DNA from: Bacteroidota bacterium
Lineage (GTDB): Bacteria > Bacteroidota > Ignavibacteria > Kapaibacteriales > UBA2268
NCBI GenBank assembly: GCA_004322215.1
Contig: SCSM01000045.1
Location: 1 to 64,000 of the forward strand
Length of the DNA: 64,000 bases
Direction of reading: 5' to 3'
Part shown: piece by piece, positions 23,947-33,733 of the stretch
Position numbering within the stretch: the first letter of the stretch is position 1
How the letters are laid out: each line of letters opens with the position of its first letter
The notes under the pieces: generated by a model
Seen by the model: the letters and a program-made list of their open reading frames with translations, nothing else
Told to the model about the DNA's origin: nothing
The model's database searches: none
Translations under genes and position numbers: made by a program

Positions 23947-25085
23947 TGGAGAAACAAAACTTATACTCGATTACCGCTTTATTTGATACACCTGATGAAA
24001 TTATCCGGGCGGTTGAAACAGTGCAAAAAGAAGGATATACTAAGTATGATGTTAACACACCATACCCTGTTCACGGAATGGACACAAAAATGAAACTTCC
24101 GCCCTCAAAGCTGGGATATTTCGCATTGGCTTTAGGTTTGTCGGGAGCAGCAGGTGCATTATTTTTCATGTGGTGGTCATTGTCGAAAGATTATCCGCTT
24201 GTTATAGGTGGTAAGCCCTTCTTCGCATTGCCCGCTTTCATTCCCGTAACATTTGAAGTAACGGTTTTGATGGCTTCAGTCGGGACTGTGTTGACCATGC
24301 TTCTTCTTTATTTTAGACTGCCTAACCTAAGCCATCCCCTGCATGATACTGATTACATGAGGAGCGTATCTAATGATAAATTCGGAATCAGCATCGAAGC
24401 AGAGGATTCACTTTTCGATTCGGAGAGAGTAAATAAATTATTTGAACGTCTCGGAGCAAAAAAAATCGGTGAAGTATGTTTTGACGAAGAAGAAATAAAC
24501 AAGAAGCCGAAAATTTTCGATGGTAAATTTATAATATTTTTAATTTTCACTGCAATCATAATTTCAGGTGCATCATATTTCACTTTTAACAAATTGCTTT
24601 ATATGAGCCCGTACAATTGGATGATGGAGCAGGAAAAGATTACACCGCAGAGCCACAGCAAATTCTTTTCAGACGGCTTCGGCATGAGAAATCCGGTTCC
24701 GGGAACGGTGGCTAGGGGTTCGATGCCTTATCTGTTTAAAGGTCTGCCGGATTTAGCCGGTCAAAAATTAGTGAATCCTTTAATACCTGATGAAAAAATT
24801 CTTGCAATCGGGAAAAAGAAATTCGATACATATTGCAGTCCCTGCCACGGTTACTTTGCCAAAGGGGATGCAAGATTAAACGGGCAGTTTCCTAATCCGC
24901 CGAGCTTACATTCCGATAAAGTCAGGAATTGGTCTGACGGGAGAATTTTCGCAGTGATGACCGAAGGGCAAAACATAATGCCTTCTTATGCACAACAGTT
25001 AACACCGGACGAAAGGTGGGAAGTTATTTTATATGTGAGAGCTTTGCAGAGGGCAGTCAATGCTAAGGAGGATGATTTGAAATGA
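23946..25085 (+). CDS. actD: ActD (DUF3341) fused to a monoheme cytochrome c domain (ActD-ActE)
   Basis: A 379-residue fusion. Residues 1 to about 180 match ActD: two helices (about 57-80 and 95-122) with flanking YDVNTPYPVHGMD, ending near LFERLGAKKIGEVCF. A third helix (about 195-215) leads to a periplasmic class I cytochrome domain with heme motif CSPCHGYFAKGD (first Cys about residue 298) and a likely methionine ligand in IMPSYAQQL. In many organisms these are separate actD and actE genes. It overlaps actF by four bases. A further stand-alone cytochrome follows actF. Confidence 0.9.
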   Translation: MEKQNLYSITALFDTPDEIIRAVETVQKEGYTKYDVNTPYPVHGMDTKMKLPPSKLGYFALALGLSGAAGALFFMWWSLSKDYPLVIGGKPFFALPAFIPVTFEVTVLMASVGTVLTMLLLYFRLPNLSHPLHDTDYMRSVSNDKFGISIEAEDSLFDSERVNKLFERLGAKKIGEVCFDEEEINKKPKIFDGKFIIFLIFTAIIISGASYFTFNKLLYMSPYNWMMEQEKITPQSHSKFFSDGFGMRNPVPGTVARGSMPYLFKGLPDLAGQKLVNPLIPDEKILAIGKKKFDTYCSPCHGYFAKGDARLNGQFPNPPSLHSDKVRNWSDGRIFAVMTEGQNIMPSYAQQLTPDERWEVILYVRALQRAVNAKEDDLK

Positions 25086-26272
25086 GCGATACAAACTTCA
25101 CATTGGATTACCAAAGAAAAGAGATTCCTACTAAAGCAAGGAATGCCGGATTGATTTTTACCGGCTTGGGCTTAATTATTGTAGTTGTTTCTTATATAAT
25201 TAATCCCGAAAGAACTGCTTACAACAGTATTATCGGTTCTTCATTCCTTCTTAGCATCGGTTTATTATCCCTGTTCCTGATTGCACTTGAATATATAGCA
25301 GGAGCCATCTGGAGCGTAGTATTCAGAAGAATAACCGAATTTCTAAGTGCGCTTATTTTCATTGTGCCGGTTTTCGCATTGCCGTTTCTTTTGAATATTC
25401 ACAGTGTATTTAATTGGACTCACGCGGAAACAGTTGCAAAAGATGCGATTCTTATTCATAAATCACCATATCTGAATACGACGTTTTTCTTCATTAGATT
25501 TGCAGCCGTTTTCATCATTTGGTGGTTGTTTTATTTCGTATTAACCGGAAATTCAAAAAAACAGGATAGTACATTTAATCAGACATTGACAAAGAGAAAT
25601 GCATCTTTCGGTGCGGTATTTATGCCGATATTTGCAATTACTATTACTATTGCATCAATTGACTGGCTGATGAGTTTGGAACCGAAATGGTTCTCTACCA
25701 TTTTCGGTGTGTATTTTTTCTCAGGGAGTTTGCTTGCCGCTATTGCCGCAACGACATTTGCCGCAGTCAGGCTGGATGAAAATAACTTATTCGGAATAAA
25801 AATCAAGGGAGACCATTACTACAGTCTCGGTGCATTATTGTTCGCCTTCACAAACTTTTGGGGTTATATTGCCTTTAGCCAATTCATGCTTATATGGTAT
25901 GCTAATCTTCCCGAAGAAACCTTCTGGTTTATAAGTCGCTGGGAAGGAAACTGGAAATTTATCACATTGGGCTTGATTGTTTTCAGGTTTATAGTGCCAT
26001 ATATTTTAATTCTCTCTCAACCGTCTAAGAAAGACCCGAAGAGATTAAAACTTGCTGCAATCTGGATATTATTTACACATTATTACGATATTTATTGGCT
26101 TGTGATGCCGAATTACAGCAGGTCGGGAATTGCTTTCAGCTGGTATGAACTGGGTTACCCGCTTCTTTGTCTCGGAGTAATGATTTTGACTTTCACATTC
26201 AAAGCGAAGAACACAAATTTATTGCCGGTCGGTGACCCAAAGCTGAAACAAAGTATTGATTTTCATTTGTAA
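25082..26272 (+). CDS. actF: Alternative complex III, membrane subunit ActF
   Basis: Second NrfD-like integral membrane subunit, 396 residues with about ten helices. It has PVFALPFLLN..HSVFNWTH, YLNTTFFFIRFAAVFIIWW, SIDWLMSLEPKWFSTIFGVY and a C-terminal THYYDIYWLVMPN, all recognisable ActF features. It probably contributes to proton translocation in the complex. ATGA overlap with actD shows co-translation. Confidence 0.93.
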   Translation: MSDTNFTLDYQRKEIPTKARNAGLIFTGLGLIIVVVSYIINPERTAYNSIIGSSFLLSIGLLSLFLIALEYIAGAIWSVVFRRITEFLSALIFIVPVFALPFLLNIHSVFNWTHAETVAKDAILIHKSPYLNTTFFFIRFAAVFIIWWLFYFVLTGNSKKQDSTFNQTLTKRNASFGAVFMPIFAITITIASIDWLMSLEPKWFSTIFGVYFFSGSLLAAIAATTFAAVRLDENNLFGIKIKGDHYYSLGALLFAFTNFWGYIAFSQFMLIWYANLPEETFWFISRWEGNWKFITLGLIVFRFIVPYILILSQPSKKDPKRLKLAAIWILFTHYYDIYWLVMPNYSRSGIAFSWYELGYPLLCLGVMILTFTFKAKNTNLLPVGDPKLKQSIDFHL

Positions 26273-26293
26273 TGTAGATTAGTTAATAAGGAT

Positions 26294-27238
26294 ATGCAAA
26301 TGCAGGATTTGAAAGATAAAGAAACAGAAATAAATTTCAGGAATGTTCTGAAAACACCAATCAGGTGGTTCGGCATAGTATATCCGTACTTTTTTACGGT
26401 TTTTGTTTTATTCGGGCTTACTTTTATTCATCGTTTGGATATAATACATACCAACGAGACTCCTGCTGCTTTGAAGGACACAACTGCAGTCGTTGAAGAT
26501 TTAACTCCTGTCAAGGGAGAAGTTTCTGCAGGAATTGACTTAGCAACTATAATGAAACCGGGTGAAAAGCAGATTCAAAAAGGTAAAGAGCTTTATGTTG
26601 CTAATTGTTCTGTATGCCACGGAGAGAAGGGCAATGGAGACGGTCCCGGTGGTGTTGCATTGCAACCAAAACCGAGGAATTATCATTCAAAGGATGGCTG
26701 GAAAAATGGCAATAGCTTTTCTCAAATTTTCAAAACTTTGCAGGAGGGTATTCCAAAAACAGGTATGACCTCTTATGATTTTCTTTCAGTCGAAGACCGG
26801 CTGAACATAATCCATTACCTGAAAACTTTAGCTCACGAAATTCCAGCCCTGACTGATGCCGAATTGAAAGACATGGACCAAACTTACAGCTTATCGGCTG
26901 GAAGAAAAGTTCCTTCGCAGATACCAGTCAGTATGGCTGTTGTAAAATTGGATGAAGAATCAAAACCGGAATCAGACAGTTTGAAAAAAATTATTGAAAT
27001 TATACACAATAATTCATCAGTTCCGGGTTATATGTTATTTAACAAAGTTACCGGAAACAAAGTAAAGGCAATTTCAACATTGATGAAATCGCAATCATGG
27101 AAAGCAGGAACAAACGAATTTTTGAATTTCGTTTCGGTTAACAGGCAAAGCGGATTCAATGCAGACGTATTACTTCTTTCAAAAGAAGATTTGTCAATAT
27201 TGTACAATTACTTAACAACTACGATTAAATTAAACTAA
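26294..27238 (+). CDS. Membrane-anchored monoheme cytochrome c (ActE-like)
   Basis: 314 residues with one membrane helix (about 27-47) and a periplasmic cytochrome domain. The heme motif CSVCHGEKGNGDG has its first Cys near residue 105, and the probable axial Met lies in PKTGMTSYDFLS. Residues from about 190 to 314 form an extra domain without a recognised motif. Position directly after actF suggests it is the ActE-like cytochrome or the electron carrier from the complex to the oxidase. Since ActD already carries a fused cytochrome, the operon has two such domains. Confidence 0.85.
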   Translation: MQMQDLKDKETEINFRNVLKTPIRWFGIVYPYFFTVFVLFGLTFIHRLDIIHTNETPAALKDTTAVVEDLTPVKGEVSAGIDLATIMKPGEKQIQKGKELYVANCSVCHGEKGNGDGPGGVALQPKPRNYHSKDGWKNGNSFSQIFKTLQEGIPKTGMTSYDFLSVEDRLNIIHYLKTLAHEIPALTDAELKDMDQTYSLSAGRKVPSQIPVSMAVVKLDEESKPESDSLKKIIEIIHNNSSVPGYMLFNKVTGNKVKAISTLMKSQSWKAGTNEFLNFVSVNRQSGFNADVLLLSKEDLSILYNYLTTTIKLN

Positions 27239-27252
27239 GGATACGAAAAATC

Positions 27253-28044
27253 ATGAAAACGAAATATATATTTTTGATGATTGTTTACCTGATGACTTGC
27301 ATTTCATATTCGAATGCAGAATTCGGTAGAAAGCCGTCAGTCGGACTCGATGAGCAACTCGGTAAAAAAATTCCGTTGAATTTGAAATTTGTAAATTCTA
27401 ACGGTGACACTTCGACTCTTGGTTCATTAATAAACAAGCCGACAGTTCTTGCACTCGTTTATTATCATTGCCCGAATATATGTACACCGTTATTGAATGG
27501 TCTGAGCGAAACCCTGGACAGGATGGATATGGATGCAGGCAAGGAATACCGGGTAATTACGATTAGCTTCGACCAATATGAAACTCCTGCTATTGCGAAC
27601 AAATGGAAGAATAATTATCTTGCCGGGATGAAAAAAAGAATACCCGCAGATGCCTGGCTCTTTATGGTCGGGGATAGTACGAGCATTAAAACTTTAACAG
27701 ATGCAGTCGGATTCTATTTTGAGAGGGATTCTGTAGAAGATTTCATTCATCCTTCTACAATTTTAGTTCTTTCACCGAAAGGTGTAATTTCAAGATATTT
27801 ATTCGGGACTACTTTTCTGCCGTTTGACCTGAAAATGGCTTTGATTGAGGCAAGCGAAGGAAAATCATCACCGACAATTAATAAGGTGCTTCAATTTTGT
27901 TTCGATTATGATAAAAAAGGAAAAACGTATGTCTTCAATTTCAACAGGGTTGCCGGTGGAATTCTATTGTTGTTTGTGATTGTGTTTTTATCAATACTAT
28001 TAGTTAAAGGAAGAAAAAATAATATCGCAGGTCAGAAAAAATGA
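27253..28044 (+). CDS. Sco1/SenC-type copper chaperone
   Basis: Thioredoxin-fold protein that helps assemble the CuA centre of cytochrome oxidase. It has 263 residues: signal peptide MKTKYIFLMIVYLMTCISYS, the copper-binding C73xxxC77 in YYHCPNICTPL, and the third ligand H166 in FIHPST. A C-terminal helix (about 236-255) would anchor it in the membrane. It overlaps coxA by four bases, so oxidase and chaperone are made together. Confidence 0.93.
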   Translation: MKTKYIFLMIVYLMTCISYSNAEFGRKPSVGLDEQLGKKIPLNLKFVNSNGDTSTLGSLINKPTVLALVYYHCPNICTPLLNGLSETLDRMDMDAGKEYRVITISFDQYETPAIANKWKNNYLAGMKKRIPADAWLFMVGDSTSIKTLTDAVGFYFERDSVEDFIHPSTILVLSPKGVISRYLFGTTFLPFDLKMALIEASEGKSSPTINKVLQFCFDYDKKGKTYVFNFNRVAGGILLLFVIVFLSILLVKGRKNNIAGQKK

Positions 28045-29666
28045 GTGAGAATACAGGAACAATGCCATATATTAGTTTTCTGCACGCAGAGAGCAAGCAC
28101 AAGGGAATATTTAAGTGGATACTTTCAACAGACCACAAAAGAATCGGAATCATGTACATGATGGGGATGTTGGGATTTTTGCTTGTTGGAATAACTTTCG
28201 GATTTCTGATGAAACTCGAAATGCTGACACCTGGTAAAACTCTGATGGATGCACAAACCTACAATGCACTCTTTACACTTCATGGTGTAATAATGATTTT
28301 CTTATTTATCATACCGGGTTTGTCGGCTGTGTTTGGCAATTTCATGCTTCCGATTCAAATTGGTGCAAGGGATGTTGCATTCCCGAGATTAAATTTATTA
28401 TCCTGGTGGTTATATGTAATTGGAGGTATTTTAGCAATCAGTTCACTTTTTCTCCAGGGAGGACCTATCGACACTGGCTGGACGTTTTATGTGCCATACA
28501 GTCTGAGAACAGGAACAAATGTATCTTTGCCATTGTTTGCGGCTTTTATTCTCGGTTTTTCATCAATACTGACAGGAATCAATTTCGTTACAACAGTTCA
28601 CCGGCTTAGGGCACCCGGTATGGATTTTTTCAAAATGCCATTGTTTGTGTGGGCTGTTTATTCAACCGCATGGATACAGGTGATTGCAACCCCGGTTATA
28701 GGAATAACAATTATTCTCGTTATTGTTGAAAGGATATTTTCACTGGGAATATTTGACCCTGCTTTAGGAGGCGACCCACTACTCTTTCAGCATTTATTTT
28801 GGATTTACTCACACCCTGCCGTATATATAATGATATTACCGGCAATGGGAGCGGTATCTGAGATTATACCGACATTTGCAAAGAGAACAATTTTCGGTTA
28901 TAAGGCAATTGCTTATTCAAGTCTTGCAATTGCATTCATCGGTTATTTTGTATGGGCTCATCACATGTTTACATCAGGTATTAGTGATACTTCAAGGTTT
29001 ATTTTTTCATTGCTGACATTTTTAGTGGCTATACCCAGTGGTGTGAAAGTTTTTAACTGGGTTGCAACTTTGTATAAAGGTTCAATCACACCGGGCGTAC
29101 CGCTTTTGTTTGTTATGATGTTTATATTTTTATTCTCGATTGGCGGATTGACAGGATTGGTTCTCGGTTCGTTAGCTACGGATGTTCATCTTACTGATAC
29201 CTATTTTGTGGTAGCACATTTTCATTATGTTATGTTCGGCGGCACAGTCATGATTTTCTTTGCCTCACTACACTACTGGCTCCCGAAAATGTTCGGTAGG
29301 ATGTATAATGAAAAAGTGGCGAGATGGTCTGTTGGACTGATTTTTGTCGGATTCAACATGCTGTATTTCACGATGTTCATCCTTGGTTACGAAGGGCAGC
29401 CGAGAAGATATTGGGATTACCTGCCGCAGTTCCAGACATTACATGTAATTTCAACTGTAGGTTCGTGGATACTTATTTCAGGAATTTTACTCATGATTGG
29501 AAATCTACACAGGGGAATGAAAAGAGGTCCTTTAGCGGGTAATAATCCCTGGGGAGGTAAAACTTTGGAATGGACAATACCCTCGCCACCGCCTGTTCAT
29601 AATTTTGATGAAATACCTGTCATTACACATGGTCCATATAATTACGGGGATGAGGAGGTAAAGTGA
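28041..29666 (+). CDS. coxA: Cytochrome c oxidase subunit I (A2-type heme-copper oxidase)
   Basis: Catalytic subunit that reduces oxygen, 541 residues with twelve helices. Ligands are H81 (low-spin heme), H258 and Y262 (CuB, cross-link tyrosine), H307-H308 (CuB), H393 (high-spin heme) and H395. In helix VI the sequence is IYSHPAVY: the D-channel glutamate of HPEVY enzymes is replaced by A260 and the YS pair precedes the histidine. This is the mark of A2-type oxidases as in Rhodothermus and Thermus caa3. It overlaps sco and coxC by four bases each. Confidence 0.96.
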   Translation: MSENTGTMPYISFLHAESKHKGIFKWILSTDHKRIGIMYMMGMLGFLLVGITFGFLMKLEMLTPGKTLMDAQTYNALFTLHGVIMIFLFIIPGLSAVFGNFMLPIQIGARDVAFPRLNLLSWWLYVIGGILAISSLFLQGGPIDTGWTFYVPYSLRTGTNVSLPLFAAFILGFSSILTGINFVTTVHRLRAPGMDFFKMPLFVWAVYSTAWIQVIATPVIGITIILVIVERIFSLGIFDPALGGDPLLFQHLFWIYSHPAVYIMILPAMGAVSEIIPTFAKRTIFGYKAIAYSSLAIAFIGYFVWAHHMFTSGISDTSRFIFSLLTFLVAIPSGVKVFNWVATLYKGSITPGVPLLFVMMFIFLFSIGGLTGLVLGSLATDVHLTDTYFVVAHFHYVMFGGTVMIFFASLHYWLPKMFGRMYNEKVARWSVGLIFVGFNMLYFTMFILGYEGQPRRYWDYLPQFQTLHVISTVGSWILISGILLMIGNLHRGMKRGPLAGNNPWGGKTLEWTIPSPPPVHNFDEIPVITHGPYNYGDEEVK

Positions 29667-30304
29667 GCGAAACAATTACGCATAATCAAATGGAACACAT
29701 ACACACGGAACATGTGCACCGGGATGACTTCGGTGCTAAGATAGGAATGTGGCTTTTCCTATTTACTGAATTGCTTTTATTCGGCGGTTTATTCCTGTTG
29801 TATATGGCTTACCGGCTTCAGTATTCGCATGAGTTTCATATCGGTGCGAGAGAACTGAACATCGGCATAGGTACATTCAATACGATAATTCTTTTGACGA
29901 GCAGTATGACAATGGCTTTGTCTATTGCTGCAATGCAGAGAAGCAGAAAGGGATTGTCGCTTTTTCTTCTTGCCTCGACAATTGCACTTGCATTTGGATT
30001 TTTAGTAAATAAATTCTTTGAATGGTCAGCAAAATTCGGACACGGTTTGTATCCCGGCTCTGAAACATTACTTGGAAAACCGAGAGGTGAATATTTGTTT
30101 TACGGCATGTATTATGCCATGACCGGGCTTCATGCAATCCACGTTATAATCGGTATGATTATTCTGACTTTTATGTTTGTATTCATTGTCAGAAACAGCA
30201 TAACTTCAACTAATTACATCAAACTTGAAAATTCCGGTTTGTACTGGCATTTGGTTGACCTAATATGGATATTCTTGTTCCCGTTGTTTTATTTAATGCG
30301 TTAA
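29663..30304 (+). CDS. coxC: Cytochrome c oxidase subunit III
   Basis: Membrane subunit stabilising the oxidase, 213 residues with about five helices. The N-terminal segment is His-rich (MEHIHTEHVHRDD). Family signatures are KIGMWLFLFTELLLFGGLF, a YYAMTGLHAIHVIIG motif and a C-terminal GLYWHLVDLIWIFLFPLFYL. The GTG start has GAGGAGG seven bases upstream and overlaps the coxA stop. coxD follows after eight bases. Confidence 0.95.
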   Translation: MSETITHNQMEHIHTEHVHRDDFGAKIGMWLFLFTELLLFGGLFLLYMAYRLQYSHEFHIGARELNIGIGTFNTIILLTSSMTMALSIAAMQRSRKGLSLFLLASTIALAFGFLVNKFFEWSAKFGHGLYPGSETLLGKPRGEYLFYGMYYAMTGLHAIHVIIGMIILTFMFVFIVRNSITSTNYIKLENSGLYWHLVDLIWIFLFPLFYLMR

Positions 30305-30312
30305 GGAGATTG

Positions 30313-30606
30313 ATGGAAAACGAACATTCAGAGAAACATCATGCAGTCGGCTATGGAACTTATGTTCTGATATGGCTTGTGCTTGTCGGTTTGACTGTAA
30401 CTACAGTCAGCATATCTGGAATAAACCTTGGGAACATTGCCTTGGCTGTAGCATTGCTGATAGCTGCAATGAAATCTGCATTTGTAATCAATATTTTCAT
30501 GCACATAAAATTTGAGGATAAGATATTTAAGGTATTCATTGCAGTGGCATTGATGACTTTGCTTTCTGTATTTGTATTAACAGCTTTCGATGTATTTTTT
30601 AGATGA
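30313..30606 (+). CDS. coxD: Cytochrome c oxidase subunit IV
   Basis: Small three-helix protein of the prokaryotic oxidase subunit IV family, 97 residues. I use the ATG at 30313 because AAGGAG lies five bases before it; a longer frame upstream would overlap the end of coxC and carries no such site. The sequence starts MENEHSEKHHAVGYGTYVLI and contains the LVGLTVTTV and MKSAFVINIFMHIKFED segments typical of the family. Confidence 0.88.
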   Translation: MENEHSEKHHAVGYGTYVLIWLVLVGLTVTTVSISGINLGNIALAVALLIAAMKSAFVINIFMHIKFEDKIFKVFIAVALMTLLSVFVLTAFDVFFR

Positions 30607-30617
30607 GGTTGTGAACT

Positions 30618-31220
30618 ATGTTTGGTCAAGCTACTAAATATGCAGAATCCGTTGACAGCGTAATGCTGTTAATTGTCGGTATTTCTGTTTTTTTTCTACT
30701 TGGAGTTACTGCTGCAATGATTTATTTTGTAATTAGATATAATAAAAAAAGAAATCCGAAAGCTTCGCAAATCGAAGGCAATACAAAGCTCGAAATTGCA
30801 TGGATTGTTATTCCTACTGCACTTGTACTCGTTATGTTTTACTACGGATATGCGGTTTTCCATGAATCGCGTGTTGTGCCTAAAGGTGCTATGACTGTCA
30901 AAGTAATCGCGAGAATGTGGGCATGGGAATTCGATTATAATAACGGGAAAAAATCCGGTGAACTATATATACCTGTAAACAGAGCAATTAAACTCGAGCT
31001 AAATTCGATGGATGTTAATCATTCCCTTTATATTCCGGCTTTCCGAATAAAGGAAGATGTGATTTACGGCAGAGAGAATTATATGGTGATTCAACCGGAT
31101 AAAATCGGTACATACGTAATCGCCTGTGCTGAATACTGCGGTTTGAATCATTCGCACATGTATTCAAAACTGCATGTTCTATCAAAAAAAGATTTCGAAA
31201 AATGGATTTCCGATAATTAA
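30618..31220 (+). CDS. coxB: Cytochrome c oxidase subunit II (CuA)
   Basis: Electron-entry subunit of the oxidase, 200 residues. Two helices (about 16-40 and 60-80) anchor a periplasmic cupredoxin domain. CuA ligands are H135 (VNHSL), C170, E172, C174, H178 and M181 (CAEYCGLNHSHM). No signal peptide and no fused cytochrome c domain, so electrons must come from a separate or complex III cytochrome. The gene lies after subunits I, III and IV, an uncommon order. Confidence 0.95.
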   Translation: MFGQATKYAESVDSVMLLIVGISVFFLLGVTAAMIYFVIRYNKKRNPKASQIEGNTKLEIAWIVIPTALVLVMFYYGYAVFHESRVVPKGAMTVKVIARMWAWEFDYNNGKKSGELYIPVNRAIKLELNSMDVNHSLYIPAFRIKEDVIYGRENYMVIQPDKIGTYVIACAEYCGLNHSHMYSKLHVLSKKDFEKWISDN

Positions 31221-31274
31221 TGGTTTTAAGTCGAATGGAAACTGAAAATTTATTGAAAATTGTAAAATTTTAAA

Positions 31275-32156
31275 TTGAAAATAAAAATAAAAAATATTAT
31301 AGATAACCTGAATCTGATTCTTGTACTCGGCAAGGTGAGAATTACTTCATTTGTTGCCATCTCAACTGCATTAGGATATGTATTGGCATCAGGAACAATA
31401 GATTATGGTTTGATATTGCCGGTACTCGGAGTATTTCTGCTCGCCTGCGGTTCATCTGCATTTAATCAATTCCAGGAATATATACCTGATTCATTAATGA
31501 AGAGAACCATGCACAGACCTATACCATCATCGAAACTGACACCAATGCAGGGCTTTTTAATTGCTTCAATTTTATCAGTCAACGGGATTATTTCACTTTT
31601 ATTAAGTGGGAATATGCTGCTTGTTTACCTCGGTGTTTTTACATTAATGTGGTATAATCTTGTTTATACTCCCTTGAAGAAAAAGACATCGCTTGCAGTG
31701 GTGCCGGGGGCATTAATAGGTGCAATACCTCCTGCAATCGGCTGGGTTGCCGGGGGAGGGGAACTTATAAATCCACAGGTATGGATTCTCAGCTTGTTTT
31801 TCTTTATCTGGCAGATACCTCACTTCTGGCTTCTTCTCCTGATATACGAGGAAGATTATCGCAGAGCGGGTTTCCCCTCATTAACCGATAGATTCAGCCG
31901 CCAAACAATGACGAGAATAACATATATGTGGATTGCGGCTCTTGCTGCAAGCTGCATGCTGATTCCTCTTTTCGGTTTATCTGATAATATTATTTCAAAT
32001 ATTATATTATTCATTGCCGGTTGCTGGCTGATGTGGAGAACCAAAAACCTGCTCATTCAATTTGAGCAAAAAAATATTTTCAGATTCGCTTTTATGAATG
32101 TTAATCTTTATGTGCTTGCTGTGGCAGTTGTTCTGTCCATAGAGAAATTATTATAA
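31275..32156 (+). CDS. ctaB: Protoheme IX farnesyltransferase (heme O synthase)
   Basis: UbiA-type membrane prenyltransferase that makes heme O for the oxidase, 293 residues and about nine helices. The first Asp-rich motif is NQFQEYIPDSLMKRTMHRPI and the second is IYEEDYRRAGFPSL. The frame opens at TTG (31275); the first 10 residues are Lys/Ile-rich and the true start could be a little later. A 54-bp AT-rich gap separates it from coxB. Its placement behind the oxidase genes fits the role. Confidence 0.93.
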   Translation: MKIKIKNIIDNLNLILVLGKVRITSFVAISTALGYVLASGTIDYGLILPVLGVFLLACGSSAFNQFQEYIPDSLMKRTMHRPIPSSKLTPMQGFLIASILSVNGIISLLLSGNMLLVYLGVFTLMWYNLVYTPLKKKTSLAVVPGALIGAIPPAIGWVAGGGELINPQVWILSLFFFIWQIPHFWLLLLIYEEDYRRAGFPSLTDRFSRQTMTRITYMWIAALAASCMLIPLFGLSDNIISNIILFIAGCWLMWRTKNLLIQFEQKNIFRFAFMNVNLYVLAVAVVLSIEKLL

Positions 32157-32180
32157 TGATTTGAAAAATGGGGATTATTT

Positions 32181-33482
32181 ATGGATTTTTTTGATAAAAT
32201 GATTATTCCGGGTTCGGGAGCCACTCTCGAGCTTCTGAAATATCTTTTGAGTTTGGCTTTGATTATTTTTTCCGTATATGCCGGTGTTTTACTGACAAGT
32301 TCATTATTATCTTTTATATTCAAAATTATTGCATCACGAAAAAATAATATCGTTTATTTCAAACTATCAAAGGATTACATTGACCTCATTACTCCAAATA
32401 AGACTATGGCTCTCGGTTTAGGTATCGTTCCTTTTTTCAGCATAATCCTGATATACATACAAATTTTGAACAAGTTTAATAATGACATTATTTTATTATT
32501 CTTCATATCACTTTGTGCATTTTTTATTGGACAAGTATTCATTCACATTTACAAATTATCATTAAATCAGGTAAACCCGGACAGCGGGAAAATCAGCACA
32601 AATTCCCTTAATATTATTTCAGCAATTATCGGAATTGCATTCCTGTTATTCTCTTTAAGATTATTTTTCGGTCTTGTGAATTTTACTACGGATTCTAATA
32701 ACTGGAATTTTACCGGAAGCATAGCAAAAATTTTATTTTCAGCACAAGCAATTATTAAGTTCATTCAATTCATTACAATATCATGTGCAATAACTTCTGT
32801 AGCATTTATAGTAAAATATTTTTACTGGGATAAGTTAGAAGAGAATGAGCAGCAGGAAAATTCCGATTATGCAAAAAAAATCAATTCATGGCTTGCACTC
32901 GGTTTTGCGTTCATTCAGCCGTTAATTCTGTTGATCGACTTCTATACAATTCCTGATAATCTAATAAACAACAATTCATATTTTTACGGAATGCTTTCAT
33001 TCGTAGCACTACTGATTTTCATGCATCTTGCGTATGCCGGAATCAGGTATAACAAATACCAATTAACATCTTATGCATTTTATTTAATACTTTTATCATT
33101 TACATTTGTTATTCTCAAGGACCAGTCGGAATTGTCACTGAGTTCGAGAGAGCAAATACTTACTCTTGCAGATGGCTATGACAAGCTCGAACTTGCATTG
33201 CTCGAAAAGGAAGGGAAAATGGCACCCCAAATAAACGGAGGAGAGATTTACAAAGCTAAATGCACTGCATGCCACAAGTTTGACCAAAAGCTTGTAGGAC
33301 CACCTCATAAGGAAGTGATGCTCAAATATTTAAACAATAAAGAAGGAATGGTTAAGTTTATTTTGAATCCCGTTAAGGTCAATCCCGAGTATCCCGAAAT
33401 GCCGAACCAGGGCTTAAAACCGAAAGAAGCAGAAGCCATTGTCGAGTTCATGTTCAAGGAATATGGCGATAAACTAAAATAG
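32181..33482 (+). CDS. Polytopic membrane protein with C-terminal cytochrome c domain
   Basis: 433 residues: about eight hydrophobic helices in residues 15-315, then a periplasmic class I cytochrome domain. The heme motif is CTACHKFDQKLVGPPHKE (first Cys near 361), with a likely methionine ligand in EMPNQGLKP. I do not recognise the membrane part. As last gene of the Act/Cox operon it probably hands electrons to the CuA site or serves as a membrane-bound donor, replacing the cytochrome domain missing from CoxB. That role is inference. Confidence 0.8.
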   Translation: MDFFDKMIIPGSGATLELLKYLLSLALIIFSVYAGVLLTSSLLSFIFKIIASRKNNIVYFKLSKDYIDLITPNKTMALGLGIVPFFSIILIYIQILNKFNNDIILLFFISLCAFFIGQVFIHIYKLSLNQVNPDSGKISTNSLNIISAIIGIAFLLFSLRLFFGLVNFTTDSNNWNFTGSIAKILFSAQAIIKFIQFITISCAITSVAFIVKYFYWDKLEENEQQENSDYAKKINSWLALGFAFIQPLILLIDFYTIPDNLINNNSYFYGMLSFVALLIFMHLAYAGIRYNKYQLTSYAFYLILLSFTFVILKDQSELSLSSREQILTLADGYDKLELALLEKEGKMAPQINGGEIYKAKCTACHKFDQKLVGPPHKEVMLKYLNNKEGMVKFILNPVKVNPEYPEMPNQGLKPKEAEAIVEFMFKEYGDKLK

Positions 33483-33733
33483 ATATGGATTGTTAAAAAA
33501 TTTAAAATTGAAAGTAATTCGGTATTTTACATTAGTCTCATTTAAAAAGAAATATCTCAAAAATATAGTTCTACACTAATATATTGTTATTTATTCTCTG
33601 ATTTTTGGCTTTATAATTTTACTTAAAAATTATTTTAACATATAATTATTTTTTTATAAATAGTTGAAAAATTAATTATTAATATTTAATTTAAGACATT
33701 CATATTGTATATTATTAATAATGAATATAAAAT

